A stretch of DNA of 64,000 bases from Caballeronia glebae (GTDB lineage: Bacteria; Pseudomonadota; Gammaproteobacteria; Burkholderiales; Burkholderiaceae), in NCBI RefSeq assembly GCF_001545035.1, contig NZ_FCOJ02000030.1, forward strand, positions 1 through 64,000, in the 5' to 3' direction. Below, one piece after another: positions 16,674 to 23,724 of this stretch. The notes under the pieces were generated by a model. The model was not told the origin of the DNA, searched no databases, and saw only the letters and a program-made list of their open reading frames with translations. Position numbers and translations under genes: made by a program. Position 1 is the first letter of the stretch, and every line of letters begins with the position of its first letter.

Positions 16674-17396
16674 TTAGTTATGGACGCTGCCGCACGCGAG
16701 CGGCATCTTGAGCGAGCCGGCGGCGACGGGCACCGGATCGGCCGGCGCGGGCAGCGACGCGAGGTAGGCCGCGATCGCGGTGATGTCGCGGTCGGTGAGC
16801 AGCTTCGCGACCTGCCCCATGCAATCGGGCGCGACGGTCGAGCGCGTGCCGTAACGCCACGCGCCGAGTTGCGCGCTGATGTAGTCGGCGTGCAGGCCGA
16901 GCAGACCGGGGATCGCCGGCTCCATGCCGGTCATCGCCGCGCCGTGGCAGCTCACGCAGGCGGGCACGCTGCGCGGTGCATTGCCCTTCATGACGAGCGT
17001 CTTGCCGAGATCGAGCGTCTTCGCATCGACGGTGACGGGCGCGGGCGGCGGAAACGGCGGATGCTCGCTCGCGAAGTACTCGGCGATCTGCTTCAGATAC
17101 GCGTCGGGCAGATACGCAAGCAGGTAGTTCATCGGCGGATACTTGCGCCGGCCGTCGCGAAACGCGAGGAGCTGGTTGTACAGATAGCCGGCGGGCTTGC
17201 CGGACAAACGCGGGAAGTAGTCGTTGTCGGTGCCCTGGCCCTGCGAGCCATGGCACGTGGCGCATCCCATCACGCGGGCCTGCATCGTGTCGGGCGCGCG
17301 CTCCAGCGGCGCATTGTCGGCCGCGAACGCTCCGAGGCTGAAAAACGCGAAGAGCGCGGACCAAAAGAAAGCACCGAGCTTTGCCACGTTTCGCAC
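16674..17396 (-). CDS. Diheme cytochrome c (c4-like)
   Basis: This 240-residue exported protein has a signal peptide (ending LGAFAAD) and two cytochrome c domains with CATCH near residue 45 and CVSCH near residue 148, each followed by a candidate methionine ligand (PPMNYL and CMGQVAK). YLYNQLLAFRDGRRKYPPMNY is typical of cytochrome c4/c553 repeats. It is the first gene of the oxidase operon. The start is GTG 17396 with a GGGGG run six bases upstream. The gap upstream carries a 6-3-6 inverted repeat at 17549-17563 and a weak promoter-like pair, so transcription of the six-gene unit probably begins there. Confidence 0.9.
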   Translation of the reverse strand: MRNVAKLGAFFWSALFAFFSLGAFAADNAPLERAPDTMQARVMGCATCHGSQGQGTDNDYFPRLSGKPAGYLYNQLLAFRDGRRKYPPMNYLLAYLPDAYLKQIAEYFASEHPPFPPPAPVTVDAKTLDLGKTLVMKGNAPRSVPACVSCHGAAMTGMEPAIPGLLGLHADYISAQLGAWRYGTRSTVAPDCMGQVAKLLTDRDITAIAAYLASLPAPADPVPVAAGSLKMPLACGSVHN

Positions 17397-17548
17397 GTAA
17401 CCCCCGTTGTCGATTTGCCGTGTTCGATTGCCGGACGCGTGCTGCGCGTCCGACGCGGTGCTTCAAGACACTGCGATGTTCTTGCTGCCGCTGGGTTGCG
17501 CTTGGCTTTTCTGATCTTAGAAGAGATAGCCCATTTTTCCCAACTCGG

Positions 17549-17563
17549 AGATTGTCTCAATCT
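17549..17563. promoter_or_regulatory. Inverted repeat upstream of oxidase operon
   Basis: AGATTG and CAATCT are perfect arms with a 3-base spacer. Relative to leftward transcription the repeat lies just upstream of the promoter-like pair TTGGGA/TAAGAT, a normal position for an activator site. The regulator is unknown; it does not match the NorR or FNR consensus. Confidence 0.35.
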
Positions 17564-17700
17564 GTCGCATTGATGCGTGTGACATTTCCGTTCGTTTTTT
17601 GCGTTTGAACAATGAAACGCATCTTTTTGAGATGAGCAACGGGGTCGTCCCCATCCGCTATGGACTGTAGATAGTCGTTTTGCGCGGCCCTGTCCATCAT
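17557..17700 (-). CDS. Possible 47-aa protein downstream of norR
   Basis: A frame of 47 codons starts at ATG 17700, 22 bases beyond the norR stop and on the same strand. The product (MMDRAAQNDYLQSIADG... ending NGNVTRINATD) is hydrophilic, with no signal or membrane segment. Third-base use is much less GC-rich than in neighbouring genes, and no ribosome site is clear, so it may be chance or a recently acquired small gene. No family recognised. Confidence 0.3.
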   Translation of the reverse strand: MMDRAAQNDYLQSIADGDDPVAHLKKMRFIVQTQKTNGNVTRINATD

Positions 17701-17722
17701 TTCGAGATATTCGCCGCGCCGC

Positions 17723-19279
17723 TCACTTGAGCCCGAGCCGCCTCGCGAGACGATTGAGATTCGCGCGGTCCAGACCAAGCTCGCGCGCGGCCGACGCCCA
17801 GTTCTGGTTGTGACGCTTCAACGCGTCGAGAACGAGCGTGCGTTCGTAGGCCGTCACCGCGTCGCGAAAGTCCGTGCCCGGCGCGGGCAGCGGCGATGCC
17901 GCGACGGGTGTCGCGCGATCGGCGGCCGACGCGGTATCGCCGGTGAGCGAGAGATCGGCGGCGGTGAGCGTGAGGATGCGCGGACGTTCGCGATGCGCCG
18001 CGAGCGCCTTCAACGCGCTGCGTCCGATCAGATGCTCCAGTTCGCGCACGTTGCCGGGCCAGCGATACGCGAGCAGCGCGGCTTGCGCGTCGGCGGAAAG
18101 ACGCAGGCTCAGCAGGCCGAGACGCGAACGGTTCTCTTCGAGAAAATAGCCCGCGAGCAGCAATACGTCGCGCCCGCGCTCGCGCAACGGCGGCACGACG
18201 AGCGGATACACCGACAGCCGATGATAGAAATCCGCGCGAAAGCGCCCTTCGCGCACTTCCTCGGCGAGATCGCGATTGGTGGCAGCAATGAGCCGCACGT
18301 CGACCTTGTGCTCGCTGTCCGAGCCGATCCGCTGCAACTGGCCGTTCTGGAGCACGCGCAGCAGCTTGGCCTGCACCGGCAGCGGCAGTTCGCCCACTTC
18401 GTCGAGAAAGAGCGTGCCGCCGTCGGCTAGCTCGAACTTGCCGCGCCGGTCCGACGACGCCCCCGAAAACGCACCGCGCACGTGCCCGAAGAGCTCGCTC
18501 TCGACGAGCGTATCGGGCAGCGCCGCGCAATTCAGGCTGACGAGCGGCTTGTCGGCGCGCGGCGACAGCGCGTGGATCTCGCTCGCGACGAGTTCCTTGC
18601 CGACGCCCGTCTCGCCGGTAATGAGCACGGTCAGATCGCTCGACGCGACAATCGCGATCTCCTCCTGCAAGCGGTTATGCCGCTCGCTGCTGCCGATCAT
18701 TTCGCGTCTGCGCGGCCCGCTCGCCTGCCGATACACCTCCGCGCGCTGACGTTCGGCCTCGCTCGTTCGCGCGAGCGTATCGATGCGCTCGGCCACGCTC
18801 ACGGTCGCCGCCGCGAGACTGAGAAACGCCTGCAGCGAGGCCATGTCGATGCCGTCGAAGCGCGCGGGATCGAGCGCGTCGAGCGTCAGCAAGCCCCACG
18901 CGCGCCCGTTGATGACGAGCGGGCAGCCGAGGCAATCGTGCACCTCCAGGTCGCCACTCACGCCCTTGACGAGACCATCGTAGGGATCGGGCAAATCGGA
19001 ACTTGCGGCGAAACGCGTCGGTTCCTCGTGCGCGAGAATGCGCGCGAATCGCGGATGCTCGCTCACGCGAAAGCGCCGGCCGAGCGTATCGCCCGACAAA
19101 CCGTCGATGGCGAGCGGCACGAGCGTGTCGCCGTCGAGACGCAGCAGCGCGGACGCGTCGCTCGGGAAAAGCGCGCGCGACGTGTGCAGCAAACGCCGGT
19201 AACGCTCGGTGTCGGGCATCGCGCTCGACAGGTCTTCGATCAAGGGAACGAGAGCGTCGAGCAACACGCGCGAAGTCAT
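17723..19279 (-). CDS. norR: NorR, NO-sensing sigma-54 activator
   Basis: This 518-residue enhancer-binding protein activates sigma-54 promoters in response to nitric oxide. The N-terminal GAF domain keeps the residues used for the mononuclear iron of E. coli NorR (Arg in RFAAS, DPYDG, His and Cys in VHDC, Asp in LTLDAL). The AAA+ domain has Walker A GETGVGKE, Walker B TLFLDEVGE and an arginine finger region. The C-terminal helix-turn-helix is SAARELGLDRANLNRLARRLGLK. The sigma-54 contact loop reads GAFSGA instead of GAFTGA. I chose ATG 19279 because it aligns with the E. coli N-terminus; the frame extends to 19324, but that would run through the NorR sites. Divergent from hmp. Confidence 0.93.
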   Translation of the reverse strand: MTSRVLLDALVPLIEDLSSAMPDTERYRRLLHTSRALFPSDASALLRLDGDTLVPLAIDGLSGDTLGRRFRVSEHPRFARILAHEEPTRFAASSDLPDPYDGLVKGVSGDLEVHDCLGCPLVINGRAWGLLTLDALDPARFDGIDMASLQAFLSLAAATVSVAERIDTLARTSEAERQRAEVYRQASGPRRREMIGSSERHNRLQEEIAIVASSDLTVLITGETGVGKELVASEIHALSPRADKPLVSLNCAALPDTLVESELFGHVRGAFSGASSDRRGKFELADGGTLFLDEVGELPLPVQAKLLRVLQNGQLQRIGSDSEHKVDVRLIAATNRDLAEEVREGRFRADFYHRLSVYPLVVPPLRERGRDVLLLAGYFLEENRSRLGLLSLRLSADAQAALLAYRWPGNVRELEHLIGRSALKALAAHRERPRILTLTAADLSLTGDTASAADRATPVAASPLPAPGTDFRDAVTAYERTLVLDALKRHNQNWASAARELGLDRANLNRLARRLGLK

Positions 19280-19321
19280 TGCGACTACATCGGTAGTCCG
19301 TTTGACTAGAGTCGAATCGAC
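19275..19321. promoter_or_regulatory. Three NorR-type enhancer sites
   Basis: Three copies of GTC-N5-GAC occur: GTCATTGCGAC (19275-19285), GTCCGTTTGAC (19296-19306) and GTCGAATCGAC (19311-19321). The E. coli NorR consensus is GTCA-N3-TGAC; the first two copies match 7 of 8 defined bases and the third 6 of 8. They sit 43 to 100 bases upstream of a sigma-54 promoter for hmp, as in norVW. The first overlaps the norR start codon, which would allow autoregulation. Confidence 0.72.
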
Positions 19322-19363
19322 CATGTTTGATATTAAGCGATTGATTTATCGACGATTCTAACC

Positions 19364-19379
19364 TGGCACGGTTCGTGTA
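19364..19379 (+). promoter_or_regulatory. Sigma-54 promoter for hmp
   Basis: TGGCACGGTTCGTGTA matches the -24 element TGGCACG exactly. The -12 element reads GTGTA instead of TTGCA, keeping the correct spacing and the central TG. Transcription would start near 19391, about 58 bases before the hmp ATG. The upstream NorR-type sites support it. Confidence 0.68.
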
Positions 19380-19448
19380 TTAGTTTCTGCCGAAGATTTC
19401 GACGCGGAAGCGACCCGCTTCCGCCTTCATCACACGAGGAAACGAAGA

Positions 19449-20630
19449 ATGCTGTCAGCAGAACACCGTGCCATCGTCAAGGCGACCGTCCCACTTCTGG
19501 AAAGCGGCGGCGAAGCGCTCACCTCGCACTTCTACAACATGATGCTCACCGAGTATCCCGAAGTGCGCACGATGTTCAATCAGGCGCATCAGGCAAGCGG
19601 CGCGCAACAACGCGCGCTCGCCAACGGCGTGCTGATGTACGCCCGGCACATCGACGAACTGGAAAAGCTCGGCGGCCTCGTCGGGCAGATCATCAACAAG
19701 CACGTCGCGCTGAACATTCAGCCAGAGCATTATCCGATCGTCGGAACCTGCCTGCTCAAGTCGATCCGCGAAGTGCTCGGCGAGGAAATCGCCACCGACG
19801 CGGTGATCGACGCGTGGGCCGCCGCCTACGGGCAACTCGCCGATTTGCTCATCGGACTCGAAGAAGGCATGTACAGCGAGCGCGAAAAGGCGCCGGGCGG
19901 CTGGCGCGGCACGCGGCGTTTCGTCGTCGCGCGCAAGGACAAGGAAAGCGACGAGATCACGTCGTTTTACCTCGTGCCGGAAGACGGCGGCGCGCTGCTC
20001 GACTTCCATCCGGGTCAGTACATCGGCTTGCGCATGGTCATCGACGGCGAGGAACTGCGCCGCAACTACTCGCTCTCCGCCGCGCCGAACGGCCGCGAAT
20101 ATCGCATCAGCGTGAAGCGTGAAGCGAACGGCAAGGTGTCGAATTTCCTGCATGAAAACGTCCGCGAAAACGACGTGCTCGATCTCTATCCGCCCGCAGG
20201 CGACTTCAAGCTCGAAGCGAGCGACAAGCCGCTCGTGCTGATCAGCGGCGGTGTCGGCATCACGCCGACGCTCGCGATGCTGCAGGCAGCGCTCGAAACG
20301 CGGCGTCCGGTGCACTTTATCCATTCGGCGCGGCACGGCGGCGCGCACGCGTTCCGTGCGGCGATCGAGGAACTGGCGGCGCGTCATCCGCAGCTGAAGC
20401 GCTTCTACTGCTACGAGCACAAGCGCGACGGCGATCATGAAGCGCACGGCATCGGCTTCGTCGACGAAAAGCTGCTCGCGAGCTGGCTGCCGAAGAACCG
20501 CGATGTCGACGCTTACTTCCTCGGACCAAAGGCGTTCATGAAGGCGGTGAAGAAACATCTGAAGACGCTCGGCGTGCCCGAAGCACAGAGCCGCTACGAG
20601 TTCTTCGGCCCGGCCGCGGCGCTCGACTGA
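19449..20630 (+). CDS. hmp: Flavohaemoglobin, nitric oxide dioxygenase
   Basis: This 393-residue cytoplasmic protein oxidises NO to nitrate with O2 and NAD(P)H. The globin domain has Tyr29, Phe43 and the proximal His85 at the same numbers as E. coli Hmp. The reductase domain has the FAD motif RRNYSLSAAP and the NAD(P) motif GGVGITPTLAML. The C-terminus YEFFGPAAALD is typical. GAGGA lies eight bases upstream of ATG 19449. It is divergent from norR with the NorR sites and sigma-54 promoter between, so NO induction is strongly implied. A hairpin with a T-run follows 28 bases after the stop. Confidence 0.97.
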   Translation: MLSAEHRAIVKATVPLLESGGEALTSHFYNMMLTEYPEVRTMFNQAHQASGAQQRALANGVLMYARHIDELEKLGGLVGQIINKHVALNIQPEHYPIVGTCLLKSIREVLGEEIATDAVIDAWAAAYGQLADLLIGLEEGMYSEREKAPGGWRGTRRFVVARKDKESDEITSFYLVPEDGGALLDFHPGQYIGLRMVIDGEELRRNYSLSAAPNGREYRISVKREANGKVSNFLHENVRENDVLDLYPPAGDFKLEASDKPLVLISGGVGITPTLAMLQAALETRRPVHFIHSARHGGAHAFRAAIEELAARHPQLKRFYCYEHKRDGDHEAHGIGFVDEKLLASWLPKNRDVDAYFLGPKAFMKAVKKHLKTLGVPEAQSRYEFFGPAAALD

Positions 20631-20650
20631 TTGCACGCGTGGCGTGGCCC

Positions 20651-20716
20651 TCTCGACCCGCGGTGCATCCGGCCGCGGTTTTTTCGCGCGCCGGATTCGC
20701 GGAAAACGGGTCGAGA
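20651..20716 (+). terminator. Terminator of hmp inside a larger inverted repeat
   Basis: CCGCGG (20658-20663) pairs with CCGCGG (20673-20678) and is followed by TTTTTT (20679-20684), a standard intrinsic terminator. It lies within an outer 9-bp perfect repeat, TCTCGACCC (20651-20659) and GGGTCGAGA (20708-20716). The two pairings share bases 20658-20659. Confidence 0.72.
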
Positions 20717-20842
20717 GAAGTTTTAGTGGTCACCTGAATTTACAGAAAACCGGTCATTCCAAAACGCCACCCGGACGCCTAATCTACTCTTGCCGCGCCG
20801 CTCTTGGCGCACCTTCCGAACCCAGGCAAAGAGGAAACTGCA

Positions 20843-21280
20843 ATGGAATCCCGTCTCGACTTCTATAAAGCCAATCCCGCAGCAATCAAGGCGCTCGTCG
20901 GCGTCGAGGAGCGCATCGCGAAGTCCGCGCTCGAAAAATCGCTGACCGAACTGGTGCGCCTGCGCGCTTCGCAAATCAACGGCTGCGCGTTTTGCGTCGA
21001 CATGCACACGACCGATGCGCGCAAAGGCGGCGAAACGGAACGGCGGCTTGCGACGGTGGTCGTGTGGCGCGAGACGCCGTTCTTCACCGATCGCGAACGC
21101 GCCGCGCTCGAATGGACCGAGGCACTGACGCTGGTGTCGCAAGACCACGTGCCCGATGCGGTGTGGGAAGCCGTGAAGCCGCATTTCAGCGACGACGAAA
21201 TCGTGGACCTGACGCTGCTCGTTTCCGCGATCAACAGTTGGAACCGTTTCGCGATCGCGTTCCGCAAGCTGCCCGCGTGA
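20843..21280 (+). CDS. AhpD-like carboxymuconolactone decarboxylase-family protein
   Basis: This 145-residue protein of the AhpD/CMD fold carries the redox motif CAFCVDMHTTDARKGG near residue 50, the CxxC-xxxH signature of alkylhydroperoxidase-like members. Such proteins act as peroxidatic or thiol-redox proteins, often during stress. The start at ATG 20843 has GAGGA nine bases upstream. It lies after the hmp terminator and is followed by the cupin (10 bases) and nnrS (30 bases), so it probably heads its own operon. I could not recognise a second sigma-54 promoter before it. Its role beside NO genes is inferred from position only. Confidence 0.9.
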   Translation: MESRLDFYKANPAAIKALVGVEERIAKSALEKSLTELVRLRASQINGCAFCVDMHTTDARKGGETERRLATVVVWRETPFFTDRERAALEWTEALTLVSQDHVPDAVWEAVKPHFSDDEIVDLTLLVSAINSWNRFAIAFRKLPA

Positions 21281-21290
21281 GGAAATCGAC

Positions 21291-21701
21291 ATGAAAAAGC
21301 GCGAAGTTTTCATGCTGGCGGCCGCGCTGATGATCGGCGCGGCGAACGCCAGCGCGCATGAGACGACGGGCGCGGAAGTCGTCACGCCGCTGATGAAGCA
21401 GGCCGTGCCGGAGGCGGCCGCCAAGAACGTGCTGATGGCGACTGTCTCGTACAAGCCGGGACAGGCGTCGGACGCGCACATGCACCCGGGGTCGATCTTC
21501 GCTTACGTGCTGGAGGGCCGCGTGACATCGCAGCTCGAAGGCGGGAGCGCGAAGACCTATGGCCCCGGCGAATCGTGGTACGAACCGCCGGGCGCGCATC
21601 ACATCGTGTCGAGAAACGCGAGCGCGACGAAGCCGGCGAAGCTGCTCGTGTTCGCGATCGTCGGCGACAACGATCCGGTCAAGCAGCCGATACCGCACTG
21701 A
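21291..21701 (+). CDS. Exported cupin-domain protein
   Basis: This 136-residue periplasmic protein has a signal peptide (residues 1-22, ending in ANASAH) followed by a single cupin barrel. The metal motif is visible as HMHPGSIFAYVLEG (two His and, after the usual gap, Glu) with a second motif PPGAHHIVSRN. The most similar proteins are small exported cupins that often accompany AhpD-like genes; their substrates are mostly unknown. GAGGA precedes ATG 21291. It sits between the AhpD-like gene and nnrS with short gaps, which suggests a joint role in a radical- or NO-stress response. Confidence 0.85.
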   Translation: MKKREVFMLAAALMIGAANASAHETTGAEVVTPLMKQAVPEAAAKNVLMATVSYKPGQASDAHMHPGSIFAYVLEGRVTSQLEGGSAKTYGPGESWYEPPGAHHIVSRNASATKPAKLLVFAIVGDNDPVKQPIPH

Positions 21702-21731
21702 TCGCGCGCACGGTTTCATCGTGAGGACAAC

Positions 21732-22964
21732 ATGAAGATCGCAGAACCGAACACCGTTTTCATCGCTACGCCGCAGCGGCGCTCGCCGGAGCATCGGCCG
21801 CGTTTCGCGCTGTTCAATCTCGGCTTTCGGCCGTTTTATCTGTGCGGCGCGGCTTTCGGCGGGCTCGCGCTGACGGTGTGGCTGCTCGTGTTGTCGGGCG
21901 TGCCGCTCCTCGGCGGCTATCTGCTGCGCGCGGACCCGGTCGGCTGGCACGCGCACGAGATGGTGTTCGGTTTCGCGGCGGCGATCGTCGTCGGCTTTCT
22001 GCTGACGGCCGTGCGCGCGTGGACCGGACGCGAAACGGCCAGCGGCGCGACGCTCGCATCGCTCGCGTTTCTATGGCTCGCCGGGCGCGTGCTCGTGTGG
22101 AGCGGGCCCGCGCTGCCATCCGCGATTGTGGATAGCGCGTTCCTGCCCGTCGCGGCCGTGCTGCTGTTGCGCGTGCTCGTCAAGGCGGGCAACCGGCGCA
22201 ACTACTTCGTCGCGGTCGTGCTGCTCGCGTTCGGCGCGCTGAACGCCGCGTTTCACGCCTTCTCGATCGACGCGCGCCCCGATCTCGCGATGCGCGCCAT
22301 GTATGCGTCGGTGGGCATCGTCGTGATGCTCGTCGGCGTGATCGGCGGACGCGTGATCCCGATGTTCACCGCCAGCGCGATCCCCAGTTTCGTCGCGCGG
22401 CGCTGGCGCCTCGTCGAACTGACGGTTGCGCCGCTCACGCTCGCCGCGTTCCTCGCGGACGCCTTCGCGCCCGGCGTCGCGATCATCGTCGCGCCGCTCG
22501 CCTTGCTGGCGTGCGGCGTGCATCTCGCGCGGATGATCGGCTGGCGCTCCTACGCGGTGCGCGGACGGCCGATTCTCGCGATCCTGCATCTCGCCTACGC
22601 ATGGCTGCCGATCGGCTTCGCGATGCTCGCGCTTTCCGCACTCGGATGGACGCGCGTGCCGCACAGCCTCGCGATGCATGCGTTCGCGACCGGCGCGATC
22701 GGCGGCGCGATCATCGCGATGATCACCCGCACCGCGCGCGGACATACGGGTCGGCCGCTCATCGCGGACAAACGCGATGTCGCGTGCTACGCGCTCGTGA
22801 TGGCGGCGGGCGCGCTGCGCGTATTCGGGCCGCTCGTCGCGCCTTCGTGGCATTCGACGTGGGTTTTCGCGGCCGGCGCGTGCTGGGTGCTCGCGTTCGC
22901 GCTGTATGTCGCGGCCTATGCAGCGCCGCTCTTCAAGCCGCGCGAGGACGGCAAGCCGGGTTGA
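21732..22964 (+). CDS. nnrS: NnrS-family membrane protein
   Basis: This 410-residue protein has about 12 membrane helices. NnrS proteins contain heme and copper and protect against nitrosative stress, especially by limiting iron-nitrosyl complexes. Typical family segments are FRPFYLCGAAFGGL at residue 30, WHAHEMVFGFAAAIVVGFLLTA (with the conserved His pair), GGRVIPMFTASAIP and HAFATGAIGGAIIAMITRTARGHTGRPL. It ends a three-gene run with the AhpD-like and cupin genes, next to norR-hmp, so the block as a whole deals with nitric oxide. The ribosome site GAGGAC precedes ATG 21732. Confidence 0.94.
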   Translation: MKIAEPNTVFIATPQRRSPEHRPRFALFNLGFRPFYLCGAAFGGLALTVWLLVLSGVPLLGGYLLRADPVGWHAHEMVFGFAAAIVVGFLLTAVRAWTGRETASGATLASLAFLWLAGRVLVWSGPALPSAIVDSAFLPVAAVLLLRVLVKAGNRRNYFVAVVLLAFGALNAAFHAFSIDARPDLAMRAMYASVGIVVMLVGVIGGRVIPMFTASAIPSFVARRWRLVELTVAPLTLAAFLADAFAPGVAIIVAPLALLACGVHLARMIGWRSYAVRGRPILAILHLAYAWLPIGFAMLALSALGWTRVPHSLAMHAFATGAIGGAIIAMITRTARGHTGRPLIADKRDVACYALVMAAGALRVFGPLVAPSWHSTWVFAAGACWVLAFALYVAAYAAPLFKPREDGKPG

Positions 22965-23046
22965 GACCGCGACGTTTTTTGACATCGGGATGCGCCGGTT
23001 CCGCGAAAATCGCATCCGTCCTTCCCGATTTTGATCCCACCCCACC

Positions 23047-23190
23047 ATGAAACGCCTTCGTTCTCTCTGCGCCGCGGCGGCGCTAATCAGCGCTTCGCTC
23101 GCCCTTTCCGGCTGCGGCCTTTTCGGATGCGGCGGCTTTGCATCCAACGGCGGCGGCTTCGGCGGTTGCAGCGTCGGCACGCGCTTCTGA
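23047..23190 (+). CDS. Small Gly/Cys-rich lipoprotein
   Basis: This is a 47-codon gene. The product has a lipoprotein signal: basic start MKRLRSL, hydrophobic core, and lipobox LSGC with the acylated Cys at residue 23. The mature chain is only 25 residues (starting CGLFGCGGFASNGGGFGGC), glycine-rich with three cysteines, so the Cys at 28 and 41 could form a disulfide or bind metal. No clear ribosome site precedes ATG 23047. It follows nnrS by 82 bases on the same strand and may be a read-through member of that operon. Family not recognised. Confidence 0.65.
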   Translation: MKRLRSLCAAAALISASLALSGCGLFGCGGFASNGGGFGGCSVGTRF

Positions 23191-23345
23191 TTCGCGGCCC
23201 CTCCCGATGCAGGGCTCGCTTTCTCTATCTCCTGAATAATCGCGCTCTCCCCGCGCCAGCCGGGTTTGCCCGCGCGCCCTTCGCGATGACACTACGTTCA
23301 TGGGGCAACAGTCGGCACGCAAACCGACATCGACCGGAGACAGGC

Positions 23346-23522
23346 ATGAACGCTCACGCAAGTCTGGTTCTTCTCGCGCTCGTTTCGCCGGCGTGCGCGC
23401 TCGCGTTCCAGACGTGTCTCGCCCGCATCGATACGCGTGCGCCGCGCCTCGCACATTGCGTCGCGCCTCGATGCGCATCGAATCCACGGCGCCACGTGCT
23501 TTCGTTTCGCGCGTCGCCGTAG
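23346..23522 (+). CDS. Possible 58-aa exported peptide
   Basis: ATG 23346 is preceded by GGAG at a usable distance. The first 20 residues (MNAHASLVLLALVSPACALA) look like a signal peptide, but the remainder is arginine-rich (IDTRAPRLAHCVAPRCASNPRRH), like random GC-rich reading. It could be a small secreted peptide or chance. Confidence 0.25.
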   Translation: MNAHASLVLLALVSPACALAFQTCLARIDTRAPRLAHCVAPRCASNPRRHVLSFRASP

Positions 23523-23689
23523 CGCGCTTCCGTCGCCGCGAGATCGCCCGAATCACCGGAATGAATCACGGGGATAAGAGAGCGAGGAGACCATCTGCCG
23601 GCGGCACGACAAACCGCGCATCCGCAATGCGGCCGAAGCGCCGCGCCACCAGTCGCAACCCGCGGAAAGCGCGCGCTCGATAACTAGAA

Positions 23690-23712
23690 ACGGGCGACAC
23701 GCCGGGTCGCCC
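23690..23712 (-). terminator. Hairpin after MFS transporter gene
   Basis: CGGGCGAC (23690-23697) and GTCGCCCG (23705-23712) form a perfect 8-bp stem with a 7-base loop, 13 bases beyond the stop of the leftward MFS gene. On the minus strand it is followed by TTTCTAGTT, a short U-rich tract. Confidence 0.55.
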
Positions 23713-23724
23713 GCCCCGCCTACA

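Larger units (their letters stand above)
17397..17722. other. Gap between oxidase operon and norR
   Basis: This gap of about 325 bases should hold the promoter of the oxidase operon, read leftward. It contains a perfect inverted repeat (AGATTG, TCT, CAATCT at 17549-17563). On the minus strand a possible -35 (TTGGGA) and -10 (TAAGAT) lie 18 bases apart just downstream of it. A 47-codon frame at 17557-17700 is listed separately. I saw no terminator for norR here. Confidence 0.5.
23191..23724. other. Gap between small lipoprotein and MFS gene
   Basis: This 534-base stretch has no convincing gene. A 58-codon frame with a signal-like N-terminus is listed separately, and a hairpin at 23690-23712 probably ends the MFS transcript from the right. 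The rest has irregular codon use in all frames and no repeats that I could see. Confidence 0.5.

Noticed and set aside
20717..20842. A second NorR-controlled sigma-54 promoter before the AhpD-like gene
   Set aside because: A TGGC is present but the GC of the -12 element is missing at the correct distance, and no GTC-N5-GAC site is seen.
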